From Pigmentiphaga sp. (GTDB lineage: Bacteria; Pseudomonadota; Gammaproteobacteria; Burkholderiales; Burkholderiaceae_B): a stretch of DNA of 64,000 nt. A program made the position numbers and the translations under genes. Shown piece after piece: positions 55,794 to 63,988 of this stretch (its first letter is position 1; every line of letters begins with the position of its first letter). Under the pieces are notes generated by a model, which searched no databases, had not been told where the DNA came from, and saw nothing but the letters and a program-made list of their open reading frames with translations. The DNA lies in the NCBI GenBank assembly GCA_023228945.1, contig JALOAI010000008.1, forward strand, positions 1 through 64,000, written 5' to 3'.

Positions 55794-56735
55794 CTACGGC
55801 GAAGGTTCCGCCAGTTCCTGGCGTATGCAGTCGGTCAGTTGCTGTTGTGCCGAGGTGGGCGTGTGGTCGCGCCGCGTGATCAGGCCCAGCGGCGTAAAGA
55901 CGGTGGGCAGCTCGAAAGCCAGTTGATGGACCAATCGCAGCGAGCCTTGATGGCGGGCCACGGCCAGCGGGGTAATCGACAGCACGTCGCTGGTTCGCAG
56001 CAGGTTGGTATTGACCAGGATCGAAGCGGATTCCACCTGGCTTTCGGGCCAGGGCAGGCCGAGCTCGTGCAGCAGTTCGCCCAGGCGCTCGAGCACCGGC
56101 GTGTGGCGCGGCGGCAGAATCCACGGGTAGGCCAGAACGTCCCGCCATTCGAGATTGCCACGGCCGGCCAAGGGGTGCTGGGGGCCGCACACCAGGCACA
56201 TCGGCTCGTCATACAGCCGTTGCGTGGCCAGGTCGGCGTCGTAGGCCTGATGGCCGAGGCGGGCGATGACGAGATCGATGCGACGGGTGCGCAGATCGTC
56301 GAGCAGAGTGTCGACCGGGCCTTCGCGGACGGTGACGGATACTCCCGGGGCCTGCCGCCGCAAGCGTTGCAGGGCGTGGGGCAGCAGATAGGCCGCCGAC
56401 GAATAGTTCGTGCCTATCGCAACGTGGCCGATGCCGCCGCGCTGGACGGCGTCGAGATCGTCGTCGGCGCGATCCAGGATTTCGAGGCAGGTGCGGGCGT
56501 GGTGGATCAGGCGTTCGCCATAGGCGGTGGGCTGGGTGCCGCGCGAGGTGCGCTCGAACAGCGCCGCGCCCAGCGCCGCTTCCAGTTGGGAGAGGTTGCG
56601 CGACAGAGCCGGCTGGCTGGTATGCAGCAACAGCGCTGCCCGGTTGAAGTTGCGCGTATCGTCGAGCGCCACCAGCAGTTCGAGATCTCGCAGCTTGAGG
56701 CGCCGCCGCAGCGGCGGGGTCGAGGTTTTGATCAT
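55794..56735 (-). CDS. LysR-family transcriptional regulator
   Basis: A 313-residue LTTR with HTH segment LRDLELLVALDDTRNFNRAA and LLHTSQPALSRNLSQLEAAL, and effector domain from GHVAIGTNYSSAAYLLPHAL onward. It is of the GbpR/CbbR-like branch by N-terminal form. Its start is only 45 bases from the divergent sulfatase start, so the promoters overlap and it most likely regulates the sulfatase operon. It converges on the Bug gene with 60 bases between. Confidence 0.92.
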   Translation of the reverse strand: MIKTSTPPLRRRLKLRDLELLVALDDTRNFNRAALLLHTSQPALSRNLSQLEAALGAALFERTSRGTQPTAYGERLIHHARTCLEILDRADDDLDAVQRGGIGHVAIGTNYSSAAYLLPHALQRLRRQAPGVSVTVREGPVDTLLDDLRTRRIDLVIARLGHQAYDADLATQRLYDEPMCLVCGPQHPLAGRGNLEWRDVLAYPWILPPRHTPVLERLGELLHELGLPWPESQVESASILVNTNLLRTSDVLSITPLAVARHQGSLRLVHQLAFELPTVFTPLGLITRRDHTPTSAQQQLTDCIRQELAEPSP

Positions 56736-56780
56736 ACGGCGGACGCCCCGTGGCGTCGGTAGTTCTTGAAGGAAATCAAC

Positions 56781-58379
56781 GTGTCCAATTCATCGAAACG
56801 ACCCAATTTTCTGTTCATTATCACTGACCAGCACCGTGCCGACCATCTCGGCTGCTATGGCAATACGGAGGTACGTACGCCGCACATCGATAGCCTGGCG
56901 GCGCGCGGCCAGTGCTTCGATCGTTTTTATGTCGCCACGCCTGTGTGCATGCCCAACCGGGCCAGCATCATGACCGGCCGGCTGCCGTCGGTGCATGGCG
57001 CGCGCAGCAACGGCGTGCCGCTGCCACTGGATTCGGTAACCTTTGCCGACGTGCTTTCGGCCAATGGCTATCACACCGGGCTGGTGGGCAAAATCCATCT
57101 GCAGAACATGGAGGACAAGCCGGCCGCCACGGAAGACCCCGACTACGGCGACCTGACCGTGACGCCGGGGCTGGAAGAGGCCACTCGCCGCGATATCCGC
57201 GGCCCGGAATACCAGCAGGAGCGCCGCTCGCGCTGGGCCGATCCCGATCACGGCCTGACGCTGCCGTATTACGGTTTCCAGCACGTGGATCTGTGCAATC
57301 ACCACGGCGATGAAACCTTTGGCGACTGGCTGCGCTGGGCGGAGGCCGAACAGCCGGGCTTCAGCGAACTCTGCGGCCCCGACAACGCCACACCGGACGA
57401 GCGCTACGACGCGCCGCAGGCCTGGCGCACCAAGGTGCCCGAAGAACTGTATTCCAGCTTCTACATCGCCGATCGCGCCGAGGCCTATCTGCGCGAGCGC
57501 GCCGAAGGCGACCAGCCCTTTTTCCTGCAGTGTTCGTTTCCCGATCCGCATCATCCCTTTACGCCGCCCGGCAAGTATTGGGATATGTTCGATCCGGCGG
57601 AGGTCACCATTCCCGAAACCTGCCAGCCGCCGGGGCCGGACGCGCCGCCCCACGTACGCTGGGCCCACGCCGAGCGCGCGGCGGGCCGTTCGGTGCTGAC
57701 CACCCCGCGCATGTTCGCCGTGAGCGCGCAGGAGGCGCGGCAGATCCTGGCCCTCACCTACGGCATGATCGCCATGGTGGACGACGCCGTGGGCCGGATC
57801 CTGCGCACGCTGGAAGACACCGGCCTGGCCGAGAACACCGTGGTGATCTTCACCAGCGACCATGGCGACTTCATGGGTGATCACGGCCTGATGCTCAAGG
57901 GGCCGATCCATTACCAGGGCCTGATCCGGGTGCCATTCATCTGGTCCGATCCCGCCGCCGCCGGGGCGGGCCGGGTAGCCTCCCTGGGCAGTTGCGCCGA
58001 CATCGCCGGCACGGTGCTGGCGCGCGCCGGCCTGGCGCCCTTCAACGGCATGCAGAGCCGCAACCTTTTGCCCCTGATGCGGGGCGACACGGCAAGCGAG
58101 CGGCGGGCGGTGCTGGTGGAAGAAGACAACCAGCGCGCCTATCTGGGGTTCGAGCGGCCGGTGCGCGCCCGCACCTTGGTCACGGCGCGCCATCGGCTGA
58201 CCCTGTATCGCGACGCCGACTGGGGTGAGCTCTACGACCTCCAGGAAGATCCGCAGGAGCGGCGCAATCTGTGGGCCGACCCCGGCTCGGCCGCCGTGCG
58301 GTTGGAGTTGACCGAACTGCTGGCCCACCAGTTGCTGGAGAAGGACGACCAAAGCCCCCTGCCGACACAATTGGCATAA
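56781..58379 (+). CDS. Type I sulfatase (arylsulfatase-like)
   Basis: A 532-residue alkaline-phosphatase-superfamily sulfatase. Metal-site ITDQHRADHLGCYG opens the protein. The formylglycine motif is Cys56-Met-Pro58-Asn-Arg60 (CMPNRASIMTGRLPS), and FTSDHGDFMGDHG holds the second metal site. No signal peptide is visible, so it should act in the cytoplasm. A formylglycine-generating enzyme must exist elsewhere. GTG 56781 has AAGGA at good distance, and TTG 56766 opens the frame. Phosphonate monoester and choline sulfatases share this form. A strong terminator follows 49 bases after the stop. Confidence 0.92.
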   Translation: MSNSSKRPNFLFIITDQHRADHLGCYGNTEVRTPHIDSLAARGQCFDRFYVATPVCMPNRASIMTGRLPSVHGARSNGVPLPLDSVTFADVLSANGYHTGLVGKIHLQNMEDKPAATEDPDYGDLTVTPGLEEATRRDIRGPEYQQERRSRWADPDHGLTLPYYGFQHVDLCNHHGDETFGDWLRWAEAEQPGFSELCGPDNATPDERYDAPQAWRTKVPEELYSSFYIADRAEAYLRERAEGDQPFFLQCSFPDPHHPFTPPGKYWDMFDPAEVTIPETCQPPGPDAPPHVRWAHAERAAGRSVLTTPRMFAVSAQEARQILALTYGMIAMVDDAVGRILRTLEDTGLAENTVVIFTSDHGDFMGDHGLMLKGPIHYQGLIRVPFIWSDPAAAGAGRVASLGSCADIAGTVLARAGLAPFNGMQSRNLLPLMRGDTASERRAVLVEEDNQRAYLGFERPVRARTLVTARHRLTLYRDADWGELYDLQEDPQERRNLWADPGSAAVRLELTELLAHQLLEKDDQSPLPTQLA

Positions 58380-58427
58380 GCCCGACTCACGCCAGCGGAC
58401 AACGCAAGCCGTTATGGTGGCTGCCCG

Positions 58428-58468
58428 AAAAAGCCGCCATGTCCATTATTCGGACATGGCGGCTTTTT
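58428..58468. terminator. Bidirectional intrinsic terminator after the sulfatase gene
   Basis: AAAAAGCCGCCATGTCC (58428-58444) and its exact complement (58452-58468) form a 17-base stem with a seven-base loop and T tracts on both strands. It separates the sulfatase from the NIPSNAP gene. Confidence 0.82.
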
Positions 58469-58536
58469 GTCGTCGGGCTCCGCGTATTCTTATCAGCGGC
58501 TCGCGATGGCGCGAATGAACACGGAGAAAACCGACC

Positions 58537-58860
58537 ATGCTGGTAGAGCAACGCACCTATACCACCGTACCCGGCAAGTGGCGCGATTACTTGGCGTTGT
58601 ACGAGGCCGAAGGCATGGCGATCCAGCAACGCATCCTGGGCCGCATGGTGGGCTACTACACCAGCGAAATCGGCGAGCTCAACCAGATCGTTCATATGTG
58701 GGCCTATCAGGATCTCAACGAAAGAGCCGAGCGGCGCGCCGCGCTGATGGCCGATCCGCAATGGCTGGCCTACGTGGCCAAGATGATGCCGCTGCTGGTG
58801 CGCCAGGAAAGCCGCATTCTCACTCCGGCACGATTTTTCAAACCCATGTGGCAGGAATGA
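58537..58860 (+). CDS. NIPSNAP-family protein
   Basis: A 107-residue ferredoxin-like dimeric alpha/beta-barrel protein. MLVEQRTYTTVPGKWRDYLALYEAEGM and GYYTSEIGELNQIVHMWAYQD (in part) are the family hallmarks, with the C-terminal LVRQESRILTPARFF. Bacterial NIPSNAP proteins occur in catabolic clusters without an agreed reaction; some related barrels are monooxygenases or isomerases. It lies after the terminator and 144 bases before the Bug gene, so it probably begins the second transcription unit of island 3. Confidence 0.85.
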   Translation: MLVEQRTYTTVPGKWRDYLALYEAEGMAIQQRILGRMVGYYTSEIGELNQIVHMWAYQDLNERAERRAALMADPQWLAYVAKMMPLLVRQESRILTPARFFKPMWQE

Positions 58861-59004
58861 CCGCGTAACCAGGGTGTGCGCCCAGCCAACGTCGCGTTCA
58901 GCAGGTGACTGTATCCGCCGGGCAGGAAAGCGATGCAAGCGGCAAGGCCGGGAATTTTTACGCCAAACGCGGTGCTTCAACTCTAGTTCTCCAGGAGACA
59001 AACG

Positions 59005-59967
59005 ATGAAACTCTTCAAGCGACTCTCTCTTTCCGTGGCCGCGCTGGCCCTGTCGGCCGGCGCGGCATGGGCGGCGTATCCCGAGCGCCCCGTCACTCTG
59101 ATCCACGGCTTTGGCGCCGGCGGCAACGCCGACACCGTGGCGCGGCTGATCGCGGCGGAACTGGAAAAGAAACTGGGCCAGCCCGTGATCGTCGAATCGC
59201 GCACCGGGGCCGGCGGCACCATCGCCTCGGCCCACGTGGCCAAGGCCGAACCGGATGGCTACACGCTGATATTGCTCACCGGCGGCCATACCGCCTCCGC
59301 CGCCATGCGGGAATCGCTGCCTTACGATCCGGTCGATGACTTCGCCATGATCAGCACGGTGACTCAGTTCCCCTTCGTGATCGCGGTAAGCGGCAAGAGC
59401 GACATCCAGAATCTCCAGCAGCTCGTCGAGCGCGCCCGCGCCAAGTCCGAGTCCGTCACCTTCTCCTCGGTGGGCGTGGGGTCCACCCAGCACCTTACCG
59501 GCGAGCTGCTGGCTTCGGCGGCCAAGGCCGACATGCTGCACGTGCCGTATCGCGGTGGCGGCGCGCCGGTCATGGCCGTGATGGGCGGCGAAGTCGACGT
59601 GCTGGTGGACACCGCCACGGTGGCGGGCCCGCACATCGAATCCGGCGGCCTGCGGGCGCTGGCCGTCACCAGCTCCGACACCTGGCCGGCGTTGTCGTCC
59701 GTCCCCACCGCCGCCACCGTGTTGCCGGGCTTCGAGGTCATGTCCTGGCTGGGCCTGGCCGCGCCGGCGGGCACGCCCGATGCCGTGATCGATCAGCTCA
59801 ACGCCGCGCTGCGCGACATCCTGGCCGATGATGGCGTGAAGGAACGCCTGGCCAAACTGGGCAGCGATACCGCCTATGTTCGGCCGGAACAGATGCGCGA
59901 TCGCATCGACCGGGACATCAAGACCTGGCGCGACGTCGTGAAAGAAGCCGACATTCCCCTGCAATAA
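59005..59967 (+). CDS. Bug-family tripartite tricarboxylate receptor (6 of 6)
   Basis: A 320-residue periplasmic binding protein. The signal peptide ends GAAWAAYPERP, and motifs are LIHGFGAGGNADTVARLIA, VIVESRTGAGGTIA, AEPDGYTLILLT and HVPYRGGGAPVMAVMGG. CCAGGAGA precedes ATG. It is followed at 83 bases by the FAH-family gene. The VESRTG variant of the usual VENRPG loop marks it as divergent from the other five. The ligand is unknown. Confidence 0.92.
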   Translation: MKLFKRLSLSVAALALSAGAAWAAYPERPVTLIHGFGAGGNADTVARLIAAELEKKLGQPVIVESRTGAGGTIASAHVAKAEPDGYTLILLTGGHTASAAMRESLPYDPVDDFAMISTVTQFPFVIAVSGKSDIQNLQQLVERARAKSESVTFSSVGVGSTQHLTGELLASAAKADMLHVPYRGGGAPVMAVMGGEVDVLVDTATVAGPHIESGGLRALAVTSSDTWPALSSVPTAATVLPGFEVMSWLGLAAPAGTPDAVIDQLNAALRDILADDGVKERLAKLGSDTAYVRPEQMRDRIDRDIKTWRDVVKEADIPLQ

Positions 59968-60050
59968 CCCGCCTTGCGGCGCGGCCGGAGCCTCTCGCGG
60001 CCCGGCCGCGTCTGCAAGCTCCCAGAGTCCATTCAACCGACAGGTTCACC

Positions 60051-61046
60051 ATGAAGTTAGCTTCCCTCCGCCACGGCCGCGACGGCCGCCTCGTCGTCGT
60101 CAGCCGCGATCTGCGCCTCGCCGCGGCCGTGCCGCAAATCGCCGACACGCTGCAACAGGCGCTCGACGATTGGAGCGAGACGGAGCCGCGGCTCCAGGCG
60201 GTCTACGAAGCCCTCAACCAGGGCGAGCAAGCCGATGCCTTCGCGCTCGATCTTGCCACCCTGGGTCCGCCGCTGCCTCGCGCCTATCAGTACCTCGATG
60301 GCGCCGCCTACGTCAGCCACATCTCGCGCAACCGCGCCGCCCGTGGCGAATCGGTGCCCGACGACCTGCACGAAAAGCCCCTGATGTACCAGGGCATTTC
60401 GCACGGCTTCCTCGGCTGGAACGAAGACATCCGCCTGCCCAGCGAGGCCCATGGTATCGATTTCGAAGGCGAGATCGCGGCGGTGACCGACGCCATTCCC
60501 CTGGGCGCCAGCTCGGCCGAGGCGGCGGCGCGCATCCGCCTGTTCGTGCTGCTCAACGACGTTTCGCTGCGCGCCCTGATCCCGCCGGAACTCAAGCGCA
60601 CCTTCGGCTTCCTCACCGGCAAGCCGGCGTCCAGCCTCGGCCCCATCGCCGTCACGCCCGATGAACTGGGCGAGCTGTGGGATGGCCGCTTCGTCTGGGG
60701 ACGCATGCGCTGCCAGGTGGGCGAGCGCGTGGTGGGCGAACTCGAAACCGGCATCGGTAGCCCGTTCGACTACGGCGATCTGATCGCCCACGCCGGGCAG
60801 ACCCGGCCCATGGAACCCGGAACCCTGGTAGGGTTGGGCACCGTGTCCAACGAAGACGAGTCGGCCGGCTGCGCCTGCCTGGGCGAGCTGCGCGCGGTGG
60901 AAACCCTGCGCGATGGCGCGGCCAGGACCCCGCTGCTCAAGTACGGCGACCGCGTGCGCATCGAGCATTTCGATCGCCAAGGCAATAGCGTGTTCGGCGC
61001 CATCGACCAGCGCGTGATGCCGATCGCAAAGAGCGACGCGGCCTGA
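60051..61046 (+). CDS. Fumarylacetoacetate hydrolase-family protein
   Basis: A 331-residue FAH-superfamily protein, related to FAHD and 2-oxo-hydratase/decarboxylases acting on ring-fission products. The N-terminal domain covers about residues 1-80. The catalytic domain has PLMYQGISHGFLGWNEDI, DFEGEIAAVTDAIPLG with the metal Glu residues, LLNDVSLRALIPPELKRTFG and a TGKPASSLGP loop. It ends with GIGSPFDYGDLIAHAGQT. It probably cleaves a carbon-carbon bond of a beta-diketo or oxo acid. The VOC paralogue follows 44 bases later. Confidence 0.88.
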   Translation: MKLASLRHGRDGRLVVVSRDLRLAAAVPQIADTLQQALDDWSETEPRLQAVYEALNQGEQADAFALDLATLGPPLPRAYQYLDGAAYVSHISRNRAARGESVPDDLHEKPLMYQGISHGFLGWNEDIRLPSEAHGIDFEGEIAAVTDAIPLGASSAEAAARIRLFVLLNDVSLRALIPPELKRTFGFLTGKPASSLGPIAVTPDELGELWDGRFVWGRMRCQVGERVVGELETGIGSPFDYGDLIAHAGQTRPMEPGTLVGLGTVSNEDESAGCACLGELRAVETLRDGAARTPLLKYGDRVRIEHFDRQGNSVFGAIDQRVMPIAKSDAA

Positions 61047-61090
61047 GCGAACGGCGCAAGCCCCGACTTCCGCTTTACAAGGAGAACATC

Positions 61091-61654
61091 ATGTTGTGCA
61101 AAAGCCTGCATCACGCGGCGTTCCGGTGCAAGGATGCCCGCGAAACCGTGGATTTCTACACCCAGGTGCTGGGCCTCAAGTTCATCCACGCCATGGGCGA
61201 GGACCACGTGCCGTCCACGGGCAAGTACAGCCCGCATATCCACATCTTCTTCGAGATGGAAGACGGCAGCTGCATCGCCTTCTTCGAGCTGCCCCAGGAC
61301 GAGGGCGAGCCCTCGGGGCGCGACCCCGACACCCCCGACTGGGTTCAGCACTTCGCCTTCCGGGTGGCCGACGAAGCCACGCTGCACAAGGCCAAGGCCG
61401 ATCTGGAAGCGCGGGGCATCCCGGTGGTGGGTCCGACCAACCACGACGACTTCCTGTTGTCGATCTACTTCTTCGATCCGTCGGGCCACCGGCTGGAACT
61501 GGGTGCGCACATCTCCACCCCCGAGCAGGATGAGCAGTTCCGCAAAGAGGCGATGAGCGTGCTCGAGCTATGGGAACAAACCCACGACTGGTCGCGCCGC
61601 GCCGAGATGTTCGGCGGCGCTACCGGTTATCAGCGCGATCCCGCCGGGGCTTGA
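61091..61654 (+). CDS. VOC-superfamily metalloprotein, paralogue of 48463-49017
   Basis: A 187-residue two-module VOC protein with the HHE metal set at His8 (LHHAAFRC), His87 (WVQHFAFRV) and Glu136 (GHRLELG). It shares with the protein at 48463 the blocks DARET/AAETQ-FY, VPSTG, EDGS-IAFF and SIYFFDP, so the two are clearly paralogues. AAGGAG lies before ATG. Its stop overlaps the IclR start as TGATG. Reaction unknown; its neighbours suggest ring-fission chemistry next to the FAH hydrolase. Confidence 0.88.
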   Translation: MLCKSLHHAAFRCKDARETVDFYTQVLGLKFIHAMGEDHVPSTGKYSPHIHIFFEMEDGSCIAFFELPQDEGEPSGRDPDTPDWVQHFAFRVADEATLHKAKADLEARGIPVVGPTNHDDFLLSIYFFDPSGHRLELGAHISTPEQDEQFRKEAMSVLELWEQTHDWSRRAEMFGGATGYQRDPAGA

Positions 61655-62487
61655 TGGCAGCGGGTCCGGAGGGCGCCGGCGCCGTACTGGCGCCGGGCGC
61701 CAAACGAGATCGTCGCGAACCGGGCGTTGCCGAGATCGGCACCCTCGCCCGCGCCATGCATCTCTTGCGCCTGCTGGCCACCGCCGGCCGGCGCGGCCTG
61801 GGCCTCACCGAACTGGCGCAGACCACCGGCCTGCCGCACCCCACCGCGCACCGCCTGCTGCGCCAGTTGATCGACGAACGCATGGCCAGCCAGGACGAAA
61901 GCACCCGCCGCTACCGGCTGGGCCGCATGGCCTTCGAGCTCGGCCTGGCCGCCACCGCCATGTACGATCTGCGCGGCGCCTGCCACGGGCCGCTGCGCGA
62001 GCTGGCGGAAAGGGTGGGCGATACCGTGTATCTCACGGTGCGCAGCGGCCTGGAATCGGTGTGCGAAGACCGCTACGAAGGGCCTTCGCCGATCCGCGTT
62101 TTCACCCTGGACATCGGCAGCCGCCGGCCGCTGGGCCAGGGCGCGGGTGGCCTCGCCATTCTTTCCTTTCTGCCCGACGACGAGCGCGACCAGGTGCTGG
62201 AGGCGGTGGTCGTCCGCATGACCCACGACGGCGTGATGGCCGGCACGGTGCTGCGCCAGGCGGTGGTGATGTGCCGGCGCCGCGGCTATGCCTGGATCCG
62301 CGATCGCGTGACCGAAGGGGTGAGCGCGGTGGGGGTGCCTTTGTTCGATTCGCTGGGCCAGCCCGTGGCCGCCATCAGCGTGGCCGCCGTGAATAGCCGC
62401 ATGTCGGCCAACCTGGTACCGGTGCTGGCCGAAACCCTGCAGGCCAAGGCGCGAGAGATCCGGGCGCGGCTGGTGTCGGGCGGATGA
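61654..62487 (+). CDS. IclR-family transcriptional regulator (island 3)
   Basis: A 277-residue regulator with an Ala/Gly/Arg-rich lead. The winged helix has TLARAMHLLRLLATAGRRGL and TGLPHPTAHRLLRQLID, and the effector domain has GQGAGGLAILSFLPD and the signature GVSAVGVPLFDSLGQPVAAI. ATG 61654 overlaps the VOC stop, giving a coupled structural-regulator pair. This arrangement, where the regulator is last in the operon it probably controls, differs from islands 1 and 2. Confidence 0.9.
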   Translation: MAAGPEGAGAVLAPGAKRDRREPGVAEIGTLARAMHLLRLLATAGRRGLGLTELAQTTGLPHPTAHRLLRQLIDERMASQDESTRRYRLGRMAFELGLAATAMYDLRGACHGPLRELAERVGDTVYLTVRSGLESVCEDRYEGPSPIRVFTLDIGSRRPLGQGAGGLAILSFLPDDERDQVLEAVVVRMTHDGVMAGTVLRQAVVMCRRRGYAWIRDRVTEGVSAVGVPLFDSLGQPVAAISVAAVNSRMSANLVPVLAETLQAKAREIRARLVSGG

Positions 62488-62509
62488 GGGTAGAAAATGT
62501 CCCCTTGCA

Positions 62510-63457
62510 TCACAGCCTGGCGATCCAGCTCGCCATGGCGTCGTACGTTGCGTCGCAGGCCTGCGGCACCAGTGTGTGCAAATTGAGATAGGTATGCAGC
62601 ATGTCGGATAGATTGACGTGCTCGCAGGGCACGCCAGCCGCCGCCAGCCGTTCGGCATAGGCGTAGCCTTCGTCGCGCAGGGGGCAGTAACCGGCGGTGA
62701 TCAAGAGCGTGGGCGGCAGGCCGGCCGCCGTCATGAACAGCGGCGAGGCGGCGCGGCGATCATCGTGAGGACCGAAATATTGGTCGAAGTACCAGCGGAT
62801 GCGCGCGGTTTCGAGCAGGTAGCCTGCGCCGTTCTCCACGGTCGACGGCTGCGACAGCGTGTAATCCAGGCTGGGATAGATCAGGGCCTGGCCGCGCACC
62901 GCCAGCGAACGATCGTGGGCGGCCAGGGCCGAGATGGTGGCGGTCAGGGCGCCGCCGCCCGAGTCGCCGGCCACCAGCAGGCCGCGGCCGTCGCCCAGGT
63001 TTTGCGACGCCAGCCACGATGGCAACCCGCGGATGGTCTGGATGCAGTCGTCCAGCCCCTGGGGGTAGGGATGTTCGGGGGCGAGGCGGTACTCCACCGC
63101 CACGACCAGGCAGTCGGCATGTGCCGCGATCCGGCGGTAGATCGGATCGTAGACCTCGATGCTGCCGGCCATATGGCCGCCACCGTGCAGATAAACGCAC
63201 ACGGGTAGCGGCTGCCCGGGCCGGGGGTCGTACAGGCGCAGCGGGACGGTGGGCAGCGATGGCAGCACGAAATCGCGCACGGCGGCGATCTCCGGCGCCT
63301 GGCCGCCAAAGTACAGCGTCATGTTGGCCAGGGCCTCGCGCGCCGCGGCGGGGGTGGGCTCGATTCCCTTGGCGGCGGCCTGCGCCGCGATCTGATTGAT
63401 GCCGGCCAGCCAAGGTGCGAGGGCGGGATGCAGAGGGGAGGAACGGGGCTCGATCAT
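62510..63457 (-). CDS. HSL-type alpha/beta hydrolase with an altered catalytic acid
   Basis: A 315-residue hormone-sensitive-lipase family carboxylesterase. The oxyanion motif YLHGGGHMAG is at 89-98, the nucleophile GDSGGG has Ser166, and DMLHTYLN has His288. The family acid normally sits in a DPLRDEG motif; here the codon at 62684-62686 encodes Cys258 (GYCPLRDEG), with the rest intact. The enzyme is therefore missing, or has relocated, its catalytic Asp. ATG 63457 is chosen by family start; the frame opens at 63514. It converges with the IclR gene (22 bases) and lies downstream of the hotdog gene. Confidence 0.88.
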   Translation of the reverse strand: MIEPRSSPLHPALAPWLAGINQIAAQAAAKGIEPTPAAAREALANMTLYFGGQAPEIAAVRDFVLPSLPTVPLRLYDPRPGQPLPVCVYLHGGGHMAGSIEVYDPIYRRIAAHADCLVVAVEYRLAPEHPYPQGLDDCIQTIRGLPSWLASQNLGDGRGLLVAGDSGGGALTATISALAAHDRSLAVRGQALIYPSLDYTLSQPSTVENGAGYLLETARIRWYFDQYFGPHDDRRAASPLFMTAAGLPPTLLITAGYCPLRDEGYAYAERLAAAGVPCEHVNLSDMLHTYLNLHTLVPQACDATYDAMASWIARL

Positions 63458-63598
63458 CGTGATGGGCGATTGCGGTGAGGTGAGTCCGCCGGCTGGCCGG
63501 AGATTCTTCGCCATCGATCGGCGGAGTCCGCGGCGCCAGGAGGCAACAGTCTGGCTCGGCGTCGTCTTGAAAAACGGGACCGTTGTTCAGGCGGGAAG

Positions 63599-63988
63599 TC
63601 AATGGTGAAAGCGTACCAGCGCTCGGCCGGAACAGAGCAGGCGTCCGTCGGCGCCATGACAGGTGGCATCGAGGTCGACCAGGGCCTTGTCGCCGCGCAG
63701 CCGGCTGATGGCCACTGCCGCGCGGAGTCGTTCCCCCGGCTGTGCCGTACCGTGGAAGTGTAGGCTTTGCTTGAGGTAATTGGTGCCGTGTCCGGGAAGG
63801 CGTTCGCCCAGCAGATAGGAAAACAGCGCCCCCACCAGAGGCCCGGGCACCGTCGCGGGCGGCGCGGGCATGCCCGCCAGGGCGGCCCAGGCGGTCAGAT
63901 CGGCGGCGTCGAAGCAGCGCTCGTGGGTGGCGGCCTGCCCACGTTGCAGGCTTTGGAAGCGGGGCAGATCGGTGGCCGCGACATCCAC
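63599..63988 (-). CDS. MaoC-like hotdog protein, catalytic segment missing, possibly partial
   Basis: A 129-residue hotdog-fold protein related to R-specific enoyl-CoA hydratases. FDAADLTAWAALAG, PGPLVGALFSYLLGERLPGHG and YLKQSLHFHGTAQPGERL align with the family, but the D-x4-H catalytic segment that should follow WAALAG is replaced by MPAPPATV. The listed GTG start is 12 bases from the window edge and the frame stays open to base 64000, so the true start may lie outside. It runs in the same direction as the HSL hydrolase, 141 bases upstream of it. Confidence 0.7.
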   Translation of the reverse strand: MDVAATDLPRFQSLQRGQAATHERCFDAADLTAWAALAGMPAPPATVPGPLVGALFSYLLGERLPGHGTNYLKQSLHFHGTAQPGERLRAAVAISRLRGDKALVDLDATCHGADGRLLCSGRALVRFHH

